The notes below the pieces were generated by a model that saw only the letters and a list, made by a program, of their open reading frames with translations, was not told the DNA's origin and did not search any database. The position numbers and the translations under genes are program-made. DNA of 64,000 nt from Vibrio hepatarius (GTDB lineage: Bacteria > Pseudomonadota > Gammaproteobacteria > Enterobacterales > Vibrionaceae). Location of the stretch: contig NZ_JAHKPM010000008.1 of the NCBI RefSeq assembly GCF_018860525.1, positions 183,320 to 247,319 on the forward strand. The letters run 5' to 3'. Shown here one piece after another: positions 27,534 to 36,878 of the stretch; within the stretch, counting starts at the first letter, position 1, and each line of letters begins with the position of its first letter.

Positions 27534-27560
27534 CCCTCAAGCATAGCTTGAGGGTTTTTT
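27534..27560 (+). terminator. Rho-independent terminator of lafA
   Basis: CCCTCAAGC-ATA-GCTTGAGGG followed by TTTTTT: a perfect 9-bp stem and T run about 80 nt after the lafA stop. Confidence 0.93.
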
Positions 27561-27597
27561 CTGTATTGTGGATAGAAAGAGTATCTCTAGAATCCGA

Positions 27598-28605
27598 TCA
27601 ATTTACTTTCTGTTCTAGCGAGCAATATTCATTACCCCCATTACACAGTAACGAAACCCCTGCTCCCAAGATTAAAGGGTGATTTTCTCTACCATGGCCG
27701 CTCGCCGGATAAAAATAAACGGGCTTTTTGAATTTTTTAGCGAACTCAGTAATCACAGTTTTAAATATAAGCCTGTCGGCATCGTCAGCCTCTAAAGGAT
27801 AATACTGACCAAACACAATAGCGCTGACGTTAAAATCATTCAAAAATAGTAACTGCTGAAGAGACCTATCAAGCTGGCGATAAGACACTCCAACATCCTC
27901 TAAAAACAACACTTTTCCGTTAAAATCTGGAGAAAATCGAGTACCAATCGTTGCCGCAACAAGAGTGTGGTTTCCACCAATCAATACGCCTTCAACAGGA
28001 GACATTTCTGCAGCTTGGTTCATCGGTAATATTTGATCATAATAAATGCCATCGCTGAAGATACGATCAATGTTTGGCAAAGGCTCCAAGTCATTGATAC
28101 GAGGTTTTGAATCACCAGCAGCATTCTCCTGGGCATCTAACACATTGGCATTAAGCGTTGCTACAACACCGTGAACCGAATCCCAGCCCAATTTCTCATT
28201 CAAATAATTATGAATCGCGGTAACGTCACTAAAACCAACGATTATTTTGGGCTTTGCTTTTGCTAACTGGCTATGCGCTTGCTCTAAATATGGAAGAAGA
28301 TTCATTGCTCCTCCTCCCCCTAAAACAAACCAAACAACATCAATATCATCATCGAGTAATGCATCGATTAAATTTTTTGCTCTCGATTTATCACTACCAA
28401 CATAACCAAAATCTGATACAAATTGATTTAAGTATTTGGTAGATACTTTATAGTCACACTCCATTAGTGACTCTCTAATTTTACCTATTTTTTTAACATT
28501 ATATTTCGATGATACTGAGACTAAAGCTACTTCTTTGTAATCGGCAGAAAAAGAAGGCGATGAACCAACGAAAAAAAATAATAATATCAAAGTTAACCTA
28601 TACAC
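27598..28605 (-). CDS. Secreted LD-carboxypeptidase-like protein (peptidase S66 family)
   Basis: 335 aa with an N-terminal signal peptide (LTLILLFFFVGSSPSFSA). S66 features: the nucleophile serine in IVGFSDVTAIHNYL, GGNHTLVAATIGT, the LEDVG segment and GHGRENHPLILGAG carrying the catalytic His. Family enzymes cut the LD-bond of murein tetrapeptides or act on microcin-type substrates. Typical LdcA is cytoplasmic, so a leader here implies a periplasmic role, which is unusual. It is isolated between lafA and an AT-rich spacer. Confidence 0.8.
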   Translation of the reverse strand: MYRLTLILLFFFVGSSPSFSADYKEVALVSVSSKYNVKKIGKIRESLMECDYKVSTKYLNQFVSDFGYVGSDKSRAKNLIDALLDDDIDVVWFVLGGGGAMNLLPYLEQAHSQLAKAKPKIIVGFSDVTAIHNYLNEKLGWDSVHGVVATLNANVLDAQENAAGDSKPRINDLEPLPNIDRIFSDGIYYDQILPMNQAAEMSPVEGVLIGGNHTLVAATIGTRFSPDFNGKVLFLEDVGVSYRQLDRSLQQLLFLNDFNVSAIVFGQYYPLEADDADRLIFKTVITEFAKKFKKPVYFYPASGHGRENHPLILGAGVSLLCNGGNEYCSLEQKVN

Positions 28606-28941
28606 TTAAAAACCTCTTCACTTTTTATCTTATATCTGATTTAATTTATCATCATTTTTAACATTATTTATTTACTATAATAAAATTTTATTTTTTATTT
28701 AATTAATTAGTCATTCATCCTTTTCAATAATATAAGAACTCTCTAACTGGGCTCATAGCACACAAAAACTATATTAGTCCTTGATATTTCTAACTTTTAT
28801 TAGACTCATACAGCAGGAGGTTATCAAAAATAGCATTTCAATAATGAACAATAAATCAGGTAAACACCTGATATTTACAATAGAAAAGCCTAGTTATATA
28901 AGGCAATGTTTGAGGGATAGAAAGTTGCTTCTTAGTGCTTA
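28606..28941. other. AT-rich intergenic region
   Basis: No gene seen. Strongly AT-rich, with the first copy of a palindromic repeat (28855-28874) near the downstream gene end. Confidence 0.6.
28855..28874. repeat. Palindromic repeat, copy 1
   Basis: ATCAGGTAAACACCTGATAT: 7-bp arms and a 4-nt loop. A second copy sharing 19 nt lies at 29799-29817, and both are followed by a CAATAGAAA block. The two copies bracket the hypothetical gene at 28942-29703 in the same orientation. Confidence 0.8.
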
Positions 28942-29703
28942 CTAACTTCTACGAGCTTTCATAGTATTGATATTATCTGCTGACCTCTGAGCATCAATTT
29001 TTTTCATTGCCCCATCAAAGATATAATCTACAGATTTGCTTGTAAGAAATTTATCATTGATCATAATTTTCTTCTTCACACTATACTCATCAACCACATT
29101 ATTTAACTCACAATGCACAGCTTCAAACTGTTTTTTCGTTAAGTCATCTCTTACAGCCGTTCGCAAGTTTTTAAATCTATAAATCATGGTAACATCAGCC
29201 AGATTATATGGGGTTAAGACTCCCATAGTCGCGCTTTCAAGCGCACTTTTTCCTGCACCCGAACTTACACCAAGCCAATTTGAAATTGTACTCAATACAA
29301 CGCTCTTTTCCTTTGTCGTGTATGTACGTGCTAACTCTGGGTTAAGGCTCTCAAGATACAAGTCCCACTTACGTGCAGCATAACTCATTAAATGTTGTAT
29401 AATAGCCGATTTTTTAGTTTCTGATTCCTCTACTTGGCAGTGATGTTTATATTTTTCAGCTTGCGAAGAATTGACAAAATAGAGAGCTTTTTTTACTAAC
29501 CCAACATCAGGTAACTTACCTAAACCTTCAAAGGCTTTTTTACAAGCCAATTTGACAACCTGATCCCCATCACGGCTAATCCAATATTCATTCGAAATGT
29601 CAGCAGGAACATTCTCCATTTGAAGATCCTTAAAGCTGGTAAGTTGTACTGCTTCATCTTGAGAAGACTTATTAAATGGATGTAAAGACAGGAAAAAACT
29701 CAT
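28942..29703 (-). CDS. Hypothetical protein flanked by palindromic repeats
   Basis: 253 aa, soluble, no signal peptide or TM helix. I do not recognise the family. The sequence is moderately basic and helical, with a Gly/Ala-rich patch (NWLGVSSGAGKSALESATMG, about residues 145-164) that resembles but is not a proper P-loop. The start at 29703 is supported by GAGGA six bases upstream (an earlier ATG lies four codons before). AT-rich flanks and the flanking repeat copies suggest horizontal acquisition. Confidence 0.6.
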   Translation of the reverse strand: MSFFLSLHPFNKSSQDEAVQLTSFKDLQMENVPADISNEYWISRDGDQVVKLACKKAFEGLGKLPDVGLVKKALYFVNSSQAEKYKHHCQVEESETKKSAIIQHLMSYAARKWDLYLESLNPELARTYTTKEKSVVLSTISNWLGVSSGAGKSALESATMGVLTPYNLADVTMIYRFKNLRTAVRDDLTKKQFEAVHCELNNVVDEYSVKKKIMINDKFLTSKSVDYIFDGAMKKIDAQRSADNINTMKARRS

Positions 29704-30278
29704 ATAAATCCTCATTTAAACTCGATATTACTGGATAAATATCTTATCCTTCGACTAAATAGTATTTATAATTTAGCACTGAGTAGACTAATAATAACTC
29801 AGGTAAACACCTGATATCATCAATAGAAATTAATTGAATAACAAAAGCGATTTTATTAGATATCTATTCATTATTGCGCTTTTATTTGTTATACCTCGCA
29901 TTCATTAGAAACGAGCAGAATTTAACTGGATAAGGCCAGCAGCACCATTCAATAAATCTGTGCTCATAAGGACTAAAACCCTTTTTCAGACTTCACCGAA
30001 AAATAAGAGTAGCTTCTACTTTGTCAACTCGGAACATGAAAAGATTACCCTGCTTATTTTCCAACTTACTTACCAAATATTTTCTCAGAAATCATTAATG
30101 TCTATTTAGTAAACAATCCATCCATCCCTCATCGTGTCCTTATGACACACAAGGTCTTTTTGACCTTCATTTTAAGTGTCTTTATGACTCGTGAAATGTG
30201 TAAAACTTACTATTTTACAGCGATTTAATATATGGCATGAAAAATGTAAGTTAACTATCAGAATTAGGAGACTTTATT
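29704..30278. other. Intergenic region with repeat copy 2 and direct repeats upstream of aox
   Basis: No gene seen. Palindromic repeat copy 2 is at 29799-29817. GTGTCCTTATGAC (30134-30146) and GTGTCTTTATGAC (30176-30188) are direct repeats 42 bp apart, four helical turns, between about 90 and 145 nt upstream of the oxidase gene. AAGGTC-TTTTT-GACCTT (30151-30167) lies between them. These may be regulator sites; NsrR is a plausible aox regulator in vibrios but I see no clean NsrR box. Confidence 0.5.
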
Positions 30279-30911
30279 ATGAAATTTGAAGAAAAACACT
30301 ACGTGGCTAATAGCGGCTCTGAGAAAATAGCTCTACTAGTGACCAAACTACTTAAAAAAACATTAAACCTTTTCTATGGCGGGAAATACGCTAGGCGTGC
30401 GATGTTACTTGAAACCATCGCTGCTGTACCCGGTATGGTAGCAGGCGTATTTAATCACCTCAAAGCTCTGCGCAGAATGAAAGATGATGGCGGATGGATC
30501 AAAGAGTTATTGGACGAAGCTGATAATGAACGTATGCATTTGATGATTTTTTTACGCATCACCCAACCTTCGATTCTAGAACGTGCATTAGTGATGATGA
30601 TCCAGTTCTGTTTCGTTTTGGTTTATGGGGTAATTTATATTTTATCTTCAAAAACCGCGCACCGCATCGTTGGCTATTTTGAAGAAGAAGCCTGTAATAG
30701 CTACAGCGAATTCATTGAAAAAGTACTGGATGGTACAGTCGAAAACTCACCAGCCCCTGAGATCGCGGTTCGTTACTACCAATTGGATGAAGGGGCCATG
30801 CTCTTGGATGTTTTAGAATGCATCCGAAAAGACGAAGCCAAACATCGTGACAAAAACCATGATATTGCAGATGCATACAAATATCGCAACCTGCCAGAAC
30901 ATCAAAGTTAG
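30279..30911 (+). CDS. aox: Alternative oxidase (cyanide-insensitive ubiquinol oxidase)
   Basis: 210 aa. The di-iron ligand motifs of AOX are all visible: LLETIAAVPGMV (Glu45), NERMHLMIFL (Glu84, His87), FEEEACNSY and KDEAKHRD. AOX oxidises ubiquinol and reduces oxygen to water at the inner membrane face without pumping protons. In Vibrio fischeri it is linked to nitric oxide resistance. The start follows TTAGGAG. A small ORF lies 25 nt downstream and may be cotranscribed. Confidence 0.94.
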   Translation: MKFEEKHYVANSGSEKIALLVTKLLKKTLNLFYGGKYARRAMLLETIAAVPGMVAGVFNHLKALRRMKDDGGWIKELLDEADNERMHLMIFLRITQPSILERALVMMIQFCFVLVYGVIYILSSKTAHRIVGYFEEEACNSYSEFIEKVLDGTVENSPAPEIAVRYYQLDEGAMLLDVLECIRKDEAKHRDKNHDIADAYKYRNLPEHQS

Positions 30912-30936
30912 TTAGCTGTTAGGGGGGACCAGATAA

Positions 30937-31119
30937 ATGACAAAAGATAACCACCATATAGATGAAACTGAGTTTGGATCATCAGTAGGCATTTCCCACT
31001 TAATGATGGAAAAAGGAGAGATTTTTTACTCTAGTGAGCGCGACAGTATCAATACCCAACATTCAGTACTGTCGGCGCAATGGAAAAAGATTAAACGGCG
31101 CTTAAGGTTATCGCATTAA
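30937..31119 (+). CDS. Small hypothetical protein downstream of aox
   Basis: 60 aa, hydrophilic, ends with a basic stretch (QWKKIKRRLRLSH). No recognised domain. A GGGGGG run lies 9-15 nt before the ATG and the gap to aox is 25 nt, which favours a real cotranscribed gene. The role is unknown. Confidence 0.5.
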   Translation: MTKDNHHIDETEFGSSVGISHLMMEKGEIFYSSERDSINTQHSVLSAQWKKIKRRLRLSH

Positions 31120-31129
31120 TATCTAAGCA

Positions 31130-31958
31130 TTAGCCTTTTGATCTATCTCGAAATAGTTCTGGTGCAAGCTTTCTTACGTTTGCTTGCACATTCTTCTTGA
31201 GTTGTCTCGGATCCGTGTGGGGGTTACCCGTCTGAAAAGGTGGCTTGGGGTCATATTCAAATAATAGTTCAATATGTTGTGCTCGCTCTCTATTTGACAG
31301 TTCAGCCACCAAAGTTAGAGCAAAATCTATTCCTGCTGTTACGCCCCCACCTGATATCCTATTTCTATCGACAACAACACGTTTATCAACATAAGTCACT
31401 TGGGGATAGAAACTTAAAACCTCTTGATACGCCCAATGAGTCGCTGTTTTATAGCCATCAAGCAATCCCGTTTCGGCTAAAATTAAAGAGCCAGTGCATA
31501 CTGAAGTGATGTATTTTTCCCTTTTCCCCACAACTTTTAGATATTGTATGACTTGGGTATCATTAATTTGTTCTATCGGATTTCCGCTGCTTGGTACCAG
31601 TAAAATATCAACCCTAGGACAGTCCAATATCAACCCTAGGACAGTCCGAAAAACCATAGTGCGGAAGCAGATCAGTTTTAGCATCTGAATAAACAGGCTT
31701 GTTATGTTTGGCAAAGGTAAACACATTGCAACTGTCACTAACAGCCAAAACCTGCAACGGCCCATATGCATCAAGCATAGTAACATTTGGATAAAGATAA
31801 ATCCCAACGTTAAGTTTGTCTGGATCAATCGATAGCTTAAACTCATTGCCTGAAGGGATGGCAGCCAAACCTTTCATGCTGCTCATACTGCCATAAGCAA
31901 GTACTGAGGCGGCTGAAACATTCTTTAAAAACTTACGTCGGTCGATTGGATGACTCAT
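31130..31958 (-). pseudogene. DJ-1/PfpI-family protein with Tat signal, frameshifted by a 22-bp tandem duplication
   Basis: The N-terminal part starts MSHPIDRRKFLKNVSAASVL, a twin-arginine leader, and runs as a DJ-1/PfpI domain to DCPRVDI, where it shifts frame and stops. The C-terminal part resumes in another frame at the same DCPRVDI, then LLVPSSGNP, the nucleophile Cys in TSVCTGSLILAETGLL, and GGGVTAGIDFAL. An exact 22-bp tandem repeat at the junction (22 = 3n+1) explains the shift; removing one copy restores one ORF of about 268 aa. Its relatives include isonitrile hydratase-like enzymes. The start has AGGT seven bases upstream. Confidence 0.88.
31604..31647. repeat. Exact 22-bp tandem duplication
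   Basis: Positions 31604-31625 and 31626-31647 are identical and adjacent (unit begins AATATCAACCC, ends GGACAGTCC). It lies inside the DJ-1/PfpI-family gene and causes its frameshift. Confidence 0.97.
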
Positions 31959-32146
31959 ACGGTTACCTATAACTAATAAACTTAATGCTAACTTAGCGGA
32001 TTGCCTTCTCCAACCGTAGGGCCAATTTATCCAACCCATACCAAATGGGACACTTGAAGCAAAGCGTTCCGTTGGAGGTATTGGGCTTCGGTAAAAGGTG
32101 CGAAAAAAGCTTATAATGCGATGTCCAACCGTAATGATGAGATGAA

Positions 32147-32719
32147 ATGACAATAAGAAGCCGACGCCGAATTATGAAGGCATTTCAGCAACTGCTGCAA
32201 GAAAACGACTATTGCGCCATATCGGTAGCCGACATAATTCAGACAGCCGATGTTGGAAAGACAACTTTCTATCGCTATTATCAACGAAAGCTAGATGTTT
32301 TTGTTGAAATGCATGACTCTATCTTTGATATCGCGCTGCAAGACTTTACGACAAAAGGTGACTGGCTTAGTGTTGACGCGAGAGCTTCTTTTATAAATAT
32401 AGCGTTAATGGCAAGCAAAAAAGTGGGTCGACGTTCCTCAATGGCTCATCAACTGGGTAATGATTGGCCACTAGCACTTCGCCGATTAAAACAAAACCTT
32501 GCCCAAGTAGTTGAACAGCGTTTACTCGATACTTTTGGTCAAGATGTGTGGGGTATTTCACTCAAAGAGGTAGCCAGTGCTATCACTTCTCTATTTAACG
32601 ATTACTTACAAAGAGTGAATACGTCCCCATCAAAAATATTGGCCACTGAGCGCGCTCAAGCATTACAACTTTTTACCCGTGCCATTATTCTCGCTGCTCT
32701 CATAAAGGATCTCGACTAA
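32147..32719 (+). CDS. TetR-family transcriptional regulator
   Basis: 190 aa. N-terminal TetR helix-turn-helix (MKAFQQLLQENDYCAISVADI, then ADVGKTTFYRYYQRK) and a helical ligand/dimer domain. The C-terminal domain resembles the TetR_C group found in regulators of uncertain ligand. It is divergent from the frameshifted DJ-1/PfpI gene with a 188-nt gap, so control of that gene is likely in the ancestral state. Confidence 0.88.
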   Translation: MTIRSRRRIMKAFQQLLQENDYCAISVADIIQTADVGKTTFYRYYQRKLDVFVEMHDSIFDIALQDFTTKGDWLSVDARASFINIALMASKKVGRRSSMAHQLGNDWPLALRRLKQNLAQVVEQRLLDTFGQDVWGISLKEVASAITSLFNDYLQRVNTSPSKILATERAQALQLFTRAIILAALIKDLD

Positions 32720-32788
32720 GGTATTCATAACCAAACTAACAAGGGAAGTAAGTACCGATTATTATATCTTCGGAAATAGCCAATACTG

Positions 32789-33040
32789 TTATGCTGTTTC
32801 CCTTTCGTCTTGTGTTGACCACCAACCTATTAAACCCAACTTGGTCAGAGCAACAAAAAAGACGCCAATCGTCATTACGGTAGTGCCCATTGAGATTTGC
32901 TCAGAAATAGCAGGCAAAATAAAGAATATGGCTTGAGGAATAAAAATGCACATGCTTATCATTAAGCAATCCAACAATAAATGAAATCTCGTTGACGTCT
33001 CTATTCCTTTACCAATCAAAGAAAACAAATTTACGTTCAT
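32789..33040 (-). CDS. Small two-TM membrane protein
   Basis: 83 aa with two hydrophobic helices (LLLDCLMISMCIFIPQAIFF, about residues 21-40, and TTVMTIGVFFVALTKLGLIG, about 53-72). GGAG precedes the ATG. The family is not recognised; no partner is evident. Confidence 0.6.
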   Translation of the reverse strand: MNVNLFSLIGKGIETSTRFHLLLDCLMISMCIFIPQAIFFILPAISEQISMGTTVMTIGVFFVALTKLGLIGWWSTQDERETA

Positions 33041-33313
33041 GGTTTCTCACTCCAATAGTTCTCATATCACTTAAGGAGCATATAATGTGCCATCGCATCA
33101 TAAATAAATATTATTCATATAAAAATCAAAATATTAAACCTAAATATGCAAGGAATAATTATAGCTTGCCAAAAAAACGGCACTCATAAAAGTCATGAAA
33201 TTGCCGCTTTATTTACTACCATCTTATGTATTCCCAGCTTATGTATTGCCACCTTAAGTAAAGTTTCGATACCCTAATATTTGGCGAAGCTTAGATCAAA
33301 AAACACCAAGGCC

Positions 33314-34777
33314 TCATAATCTTTCAATCTCAACTTTAACGTAAGGTAAGGCATCACTGGTATTGATTGTTTTCCAATCGGACAAGTCACTTAAAGATCG
33401 CCTAAAGCGATTTGTATCCTCAAGTTCGATCGTCTCTCCGAAATACACCTCTGCGCCATAAACACTTTGTAGCGACAAGTCACCACCAACTTCAGTGACG
33501 ATCGGCCTTTGGATTGCATCAATAACTGCTTGCGTATAGGGAAGTCCAAATAGATTAACTACCCATGGCCAGTCCCATGTATGCTCTTGTAGTGGGATAT
33601 TTCGGTTATCAAATTGATCATCAAGGTTATTACCATTTGAACTTTTTCTACCAATTTCCCATTGATAATATTTGTGCGGACGGTGTGTAGGGTGTTCGAT
33701 ATCCGCATTACCCGACCATGATAGAAAACCGTATAAACCAAGGTCATAGCTAACTCTTGCTTGGCCCTTGTATGGATAAACCTTTGATGTTTTATACATG
33801 GTCATCAGCACTTCTTGTCTGCGCTTTGGAGGCACATTAACCACTATAGTATCAGTGACCAATTCACTAGTCGCTCCCGAGCTTTCTTCTCCCCAGCTTT
33901 GTCCAGCTGAAAATGACACTTCTACTTCACTCTCTCCAATAAATGGTAACGTAAAGTTACTCTTTACCGAGACAGCTTGCTCAAAATTAATTGAGCTTTT
34001 AAACTTCCAACTGGTTTGCTTCTTATAAGTCAAAGTTACTCTATACTGCTGATTCACATCTGAATCGTTGTTGACCATCGCCCTTCTCACTCCCAATATT
34101 TCTTGAACTTCATCAGTACTGTTTTTCTGAGTGACAGTGCTTGGCAACAATTGATATTTAAGATCCGAAATGTCGATGATAAGCCTGTCATCACAGCGAT
34201 ACCCTGAGCAAGGCAGGCCGCCTCCAACCGCGTCTGACTTGATATGGTATACACCCGAATCATAAATAGAAGTCACCATATCTTCACCGCTTTGTCGGCC
34301 ATCAACACCACCACTCCATGCGTAACCAAGTAAGTTGGCAAGTTCAGCCAATGGCTCATAAAATTCCCTAGAATTAACCATTAACCACTCTAATTTTTGT
34401 CTATTTGGCGCCTTTAACATCAATGGTAACGATACATCAGCTTGGTAGGTTCTCTTTTTGTGAGATTCAATACACCAACTTTCATACGCCAACTGGTTAG
34501 CAATTTTGATATTACCTTTATGACCTGGCCCCATAATAATTAGACCATTGGCGATATTGGTCAGTTGCCACTCTCCCATTTTTTCAGCTAGCCTTTGTTG
34601 ATACATCATGGCCGTGCTTAAGCTGATTGGTTCATAGCCACTTCGGCAGGGTTTTTTTTGTAGCTTAATGTCATCCAATTCGACATACACACTTGGAATG
34701 TTGGCCAAAAGATCCTTGGCCGGAAAGATAAAGAACACCACCAGATACAGAAACACTTTCATTGTAAAGACTCTCAT
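33314..34777 (-). CDS. Aerolysin-family beta-pore-forming toxin (proaerolysin-like)
   Basis: 487 aa with signal peptide (KVFLYLVVFFIFPAKDLLA). Alignment by eye to Aeromonas aerolysin is strong along the chain: GEWQLTNIANGLIIMGPG (68-85), LGYAWSGG then GEDM (150-167), CSGYRCDD (190-197), the membrane-insertion region around SINFEQAVSVKSNFTLPFIGE, VPPKRRQEV, and SYDLGLYGFLSWSGNA. Cys44/Cys102 and Cys190/Cys195 match the two aerolysin disulfides. RFRR (457-460) sits where aerolysin is cut to release its C-terminal peptide. An alternative start is Met6. Secreted, oligomerising toxin by family. Confidence 0.92.
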   Translation of the reverse strand: MRVFTMKVFLYLVVFFIFPAKDLLANIPSVYVELDDIKLQKKPCRSGYEPISLSTAMMYQQRLAEKMGEWQLTNIANGLIIMGPGHKGNIKIANQLAYESWCIESHKKRTYQADVSLPLMLKAPNRQKLEWLMVNSREFYEPLAELANLLGYAWSGGVDGRQSGEDMVTSIYDSGVYHIKSDAVGGGLPCSGYRCDDRLIIDISDLKYQLLPSTVTQKNSTDEVQEILGVRRAMVNNDSDVNQQYRVTLTYKKQTSWKFKSSINFEQAVSVKSNFTLPFIGESEVEVSFSAGQSWGEESSGATSELVTDTIVVNVPPKRRQEVLMTMYKTSKVYPYKGQARVSYDLGLYGFLSWSGNADIEHPTHRPHKYYQWEIGRKSSNGNNLDDQFDNRNIPLQEHTWDWPWVVNLFGLPYTQAVIDAIQRPIVTEVGGDLSLQSVYGAEVYFGETIELEDTNRFRRSLSDLSDWKTINTSDALPYVKVEIERL

Positions 34778-35330
34778 TGCTTAATTTTCTTCCAAACCTG
34801 CGAGCAATCGTCGTACTTCCTTGAGTGATTCATCTCAAGGTTAAGGTATGCACCTCTATTGGGCGTTCTAGTAGAAGTATCATTTTGAAATCAAAAAGAG
34901 GTATTACCCTACGTGGGTAGACATTAAGCAGCAATGCAGTCGGCTTCTTATTTAGATTATGTGGCAAACACATCGCCACCAAATCTCTGGCTTTAACCAT
35001 CCGCTGCTCTGTTGCATTGCACAGATCAACATATAAAACACGATATTCATCATAGTGAATATGGCTGATATTTCAATACACTAAAAACAGGGTCTTTAGA
35101 CAAGTTAAGCACACGACTTGGAAAACGCACCTTGTTAAGCCAGCTCCCCTCTCGTAATCGATTTATCGTATTGGTTTAACCAAATTATTAGTATTTCTTA
35201 TTCCATTATTAATAAATTTATCTTTAACCACATTGAAATCAGCGCTATACATAGTCTACTGCCTTGATGGCACCAGCAATTCAAATAAGGCACTTTGACC
35301 TTAGTAATTAAACTAAATATGGAAGAGATG
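34778..35330. other. Intergenic region between toxin and catalase genes
   Basis: No gene seen in 550 nt. Dyads noted: CCTTGAG/CTCAAGG (34819-34840), TACCC-N5-GGGTA (34905-34919) and ATATTCA-N6-TGAATAT (35043-35062). These could be operators for either divergent gene; none matches a motif I can name. Confidence 0.45.
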
Positions 35331-36764
35331 ATGACTAAAAAGCTGACAACTGCTGCGGGCTGCCCTGTTAGTGATAACCAGAATGTAATGACGGCTGGCC
35401 CTCGAGGTCCACAACTGCTGCAAGACGTGTGGTTTCTTGAAAAAATGGCACATTTTGACCGTGAAGTGATCCCCGAGCGACGAATGCATGCTAAAGGATC
35501 CGGAGCCTACGGCACATTCACTGTAACTCATGATATTACAAAATACACACGCGCTAAGATATTCTCTGAAATCGGTAAGAAGACCGAGTTATTTGCACGT
35601 TTTACCACCGTTGCTGGTGAGCGAGGCGCTGCGGACGCTGAACGTGATATCCGAGGGTTTGCACTAAAATTTTACACAGAAGAAGGCAACTGGGACTTGG
35701 TTGGTAATAATACGCCAATATTTTTCTTGCGTGACCCACTCAAATTCCCCGATCTTAACCATGCCGTTAAGCGCGATCCTCGCACCAATATGCGCAGCGC
35801 CATCAATAACTGGGATTTTTGGACGTCACTTCCTGAAGCATTTCACCAAGTCACTATTGTCATGAGCGATCGCGGCATCCCTGCTTCTTATCGTCACATG
35901 CATGGATTTGGCAGCCATACGTTTAGTTTTATTAACGCCGATAAAGAACGCTACTGGGTGAAATTTCATTTTAAAACTCAGCAAGGTATCAAAAACCTTA
36001 CCGATCAAGAAGCGGCAGAAATTATAGGTAACGATCGTGAAAGTCACCATAGAGACCTATATCAAACCATCGAGAATAAAGATTTTCCGAAATGGAAAAT
36101 GTATGTACAGATCATGCCTGAAATTGAAGCCGATGACGTCAATTTTAACCCATTTGATTTAACCAAAATCTGGTCACAGAAAGATTACCCGCTCATACCT
36201 GTTGGCGAGTTCGAACTCAATCGTAACCCAGAAAATTTTCATGCGGAAGTGGAACAATCAGCTTTTAACCCTGCCGCTGTCGTTCCTGGTATTAGTTTCT
36301 CGCCAGACAAGATGTTACAAGGGCGCCTATTTGCCTATGGCGATGCACAGCGTTACAGGCTTGGTGTTAATCATCATCAGATTCCGGTTAACGCGCCTAA
36401 ATGCCCTGTTCACAGCTACCACCGTGACGGCGCAATGCGCGTAGATGGCAACTACGGATCAACCATAGGTTATGAGCCTAACTCTCAACAAGAATGGGCA
36501 GAACAACCTGATTTTTCTGAGCCACCAATGCGAATTAGTGGTGATGCTGATCACTACGATCACCGTGTGGATGAAGATTACTTCAGTCAAGCCGGTGATT
36601 TGTTCCGCCTGATGAATGATGATCAGCGTCAAACTCTATGTGATAACACGGCTCGCGCAATGCAAGATGTTCCAAAAGAAATACAAGAACGTCATGTAAG
36701 ACATGCTTTCCTTGCAGATGAAAACTACGGCAATGGTCTCAAGAAAGCCCTTGGTCTTGATTAA
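35331..36764 (+). CDS. katA: Monofunctional haem catalase (clade 3 type)
   Basis: 477 aa small-subunit catalase. Family landmarks: [20 protein letters not shown] with the distal His, [17 protein letters not shown], the [15 protein letters not shown] stretch, and the proximal haem Tyr region [17 protein letters not shown]. It converts hydrogen peroxide to water and oxygen in the cytoplasm. I prefer [13 protein letters not shown] after GGAAGAG; ATG codons at 35295 and 35328 are less likely. A bidirectional terminator follows. Confidence 0.95.
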   Translation: MTKKLTTAAGCPVSDNQNVMTAGPRGPQLLQDVWFLEKMAHFDREVIPERRMHAKGSGAYGTFTVTHDITKYTRAKIFSEIGKKTELFARFTTVAGERGAADAERDIRGFALKFYTEEGNWDLVGNNTPIFFLRDPLKFPDLNHAVKRDPRTNMRSAINNWDFWTSLPEAFHQVTIVMSDRGIPASYRHMHGFGSHTFSFINADKERYWVKFHFKTQQGIKNLTDQEAAEIIGNDRESHHRDLYQTIENKDFPKWKMYVQIMPEIEADDVNFNPFDLTKIWSQKDYPLIPVGEFELNRNPENFHAEVEQSAFNPAAVVPGISFSPDKMLQGRLFAYGDAQRYRLGVNHHQIPVNAPKCPVHSYHRDGAMRVDGNYGSTIGYEPNSQQEWAEQPDFSEPPMRISGDADHYDHRVDEDYFSQAGDLFRLMNDDQRQTLCDNTARAMQDVPKEIQERHVRHAFLADENYGNGLKKALGLD

Positions 36765-36810
36765 GTTGTGAGGATGCTTGCTATCCTACATCCATAGCTA
36801 AGGCCCAATA

Positions 36811-36853
36811 AAAAAGTTCGCTTGATTTTGCCGATGGCAGCAAGCGAACTTTT
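36811..36853. terminator. Bidirectional terminator between katA and the Spy-like gene
   Basis: AAAAGTTCGCTTG and CAAGCGAACTTTT form a perfect 13-bp stem with A and T runs at the outer ends, serving both convergent genes. Confidence 0.92.
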
Positions 36854-36878
36854 CATTGGAAAGGGTTTTAGATTGGTA

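Noticed and set aside
29200..29300. P-loop NTPase motif in the unknown gene at 28942
   Set aside because: SSGAGKSALES lacks the G-x4-GK[ST] spacing and no Walker B is evident.
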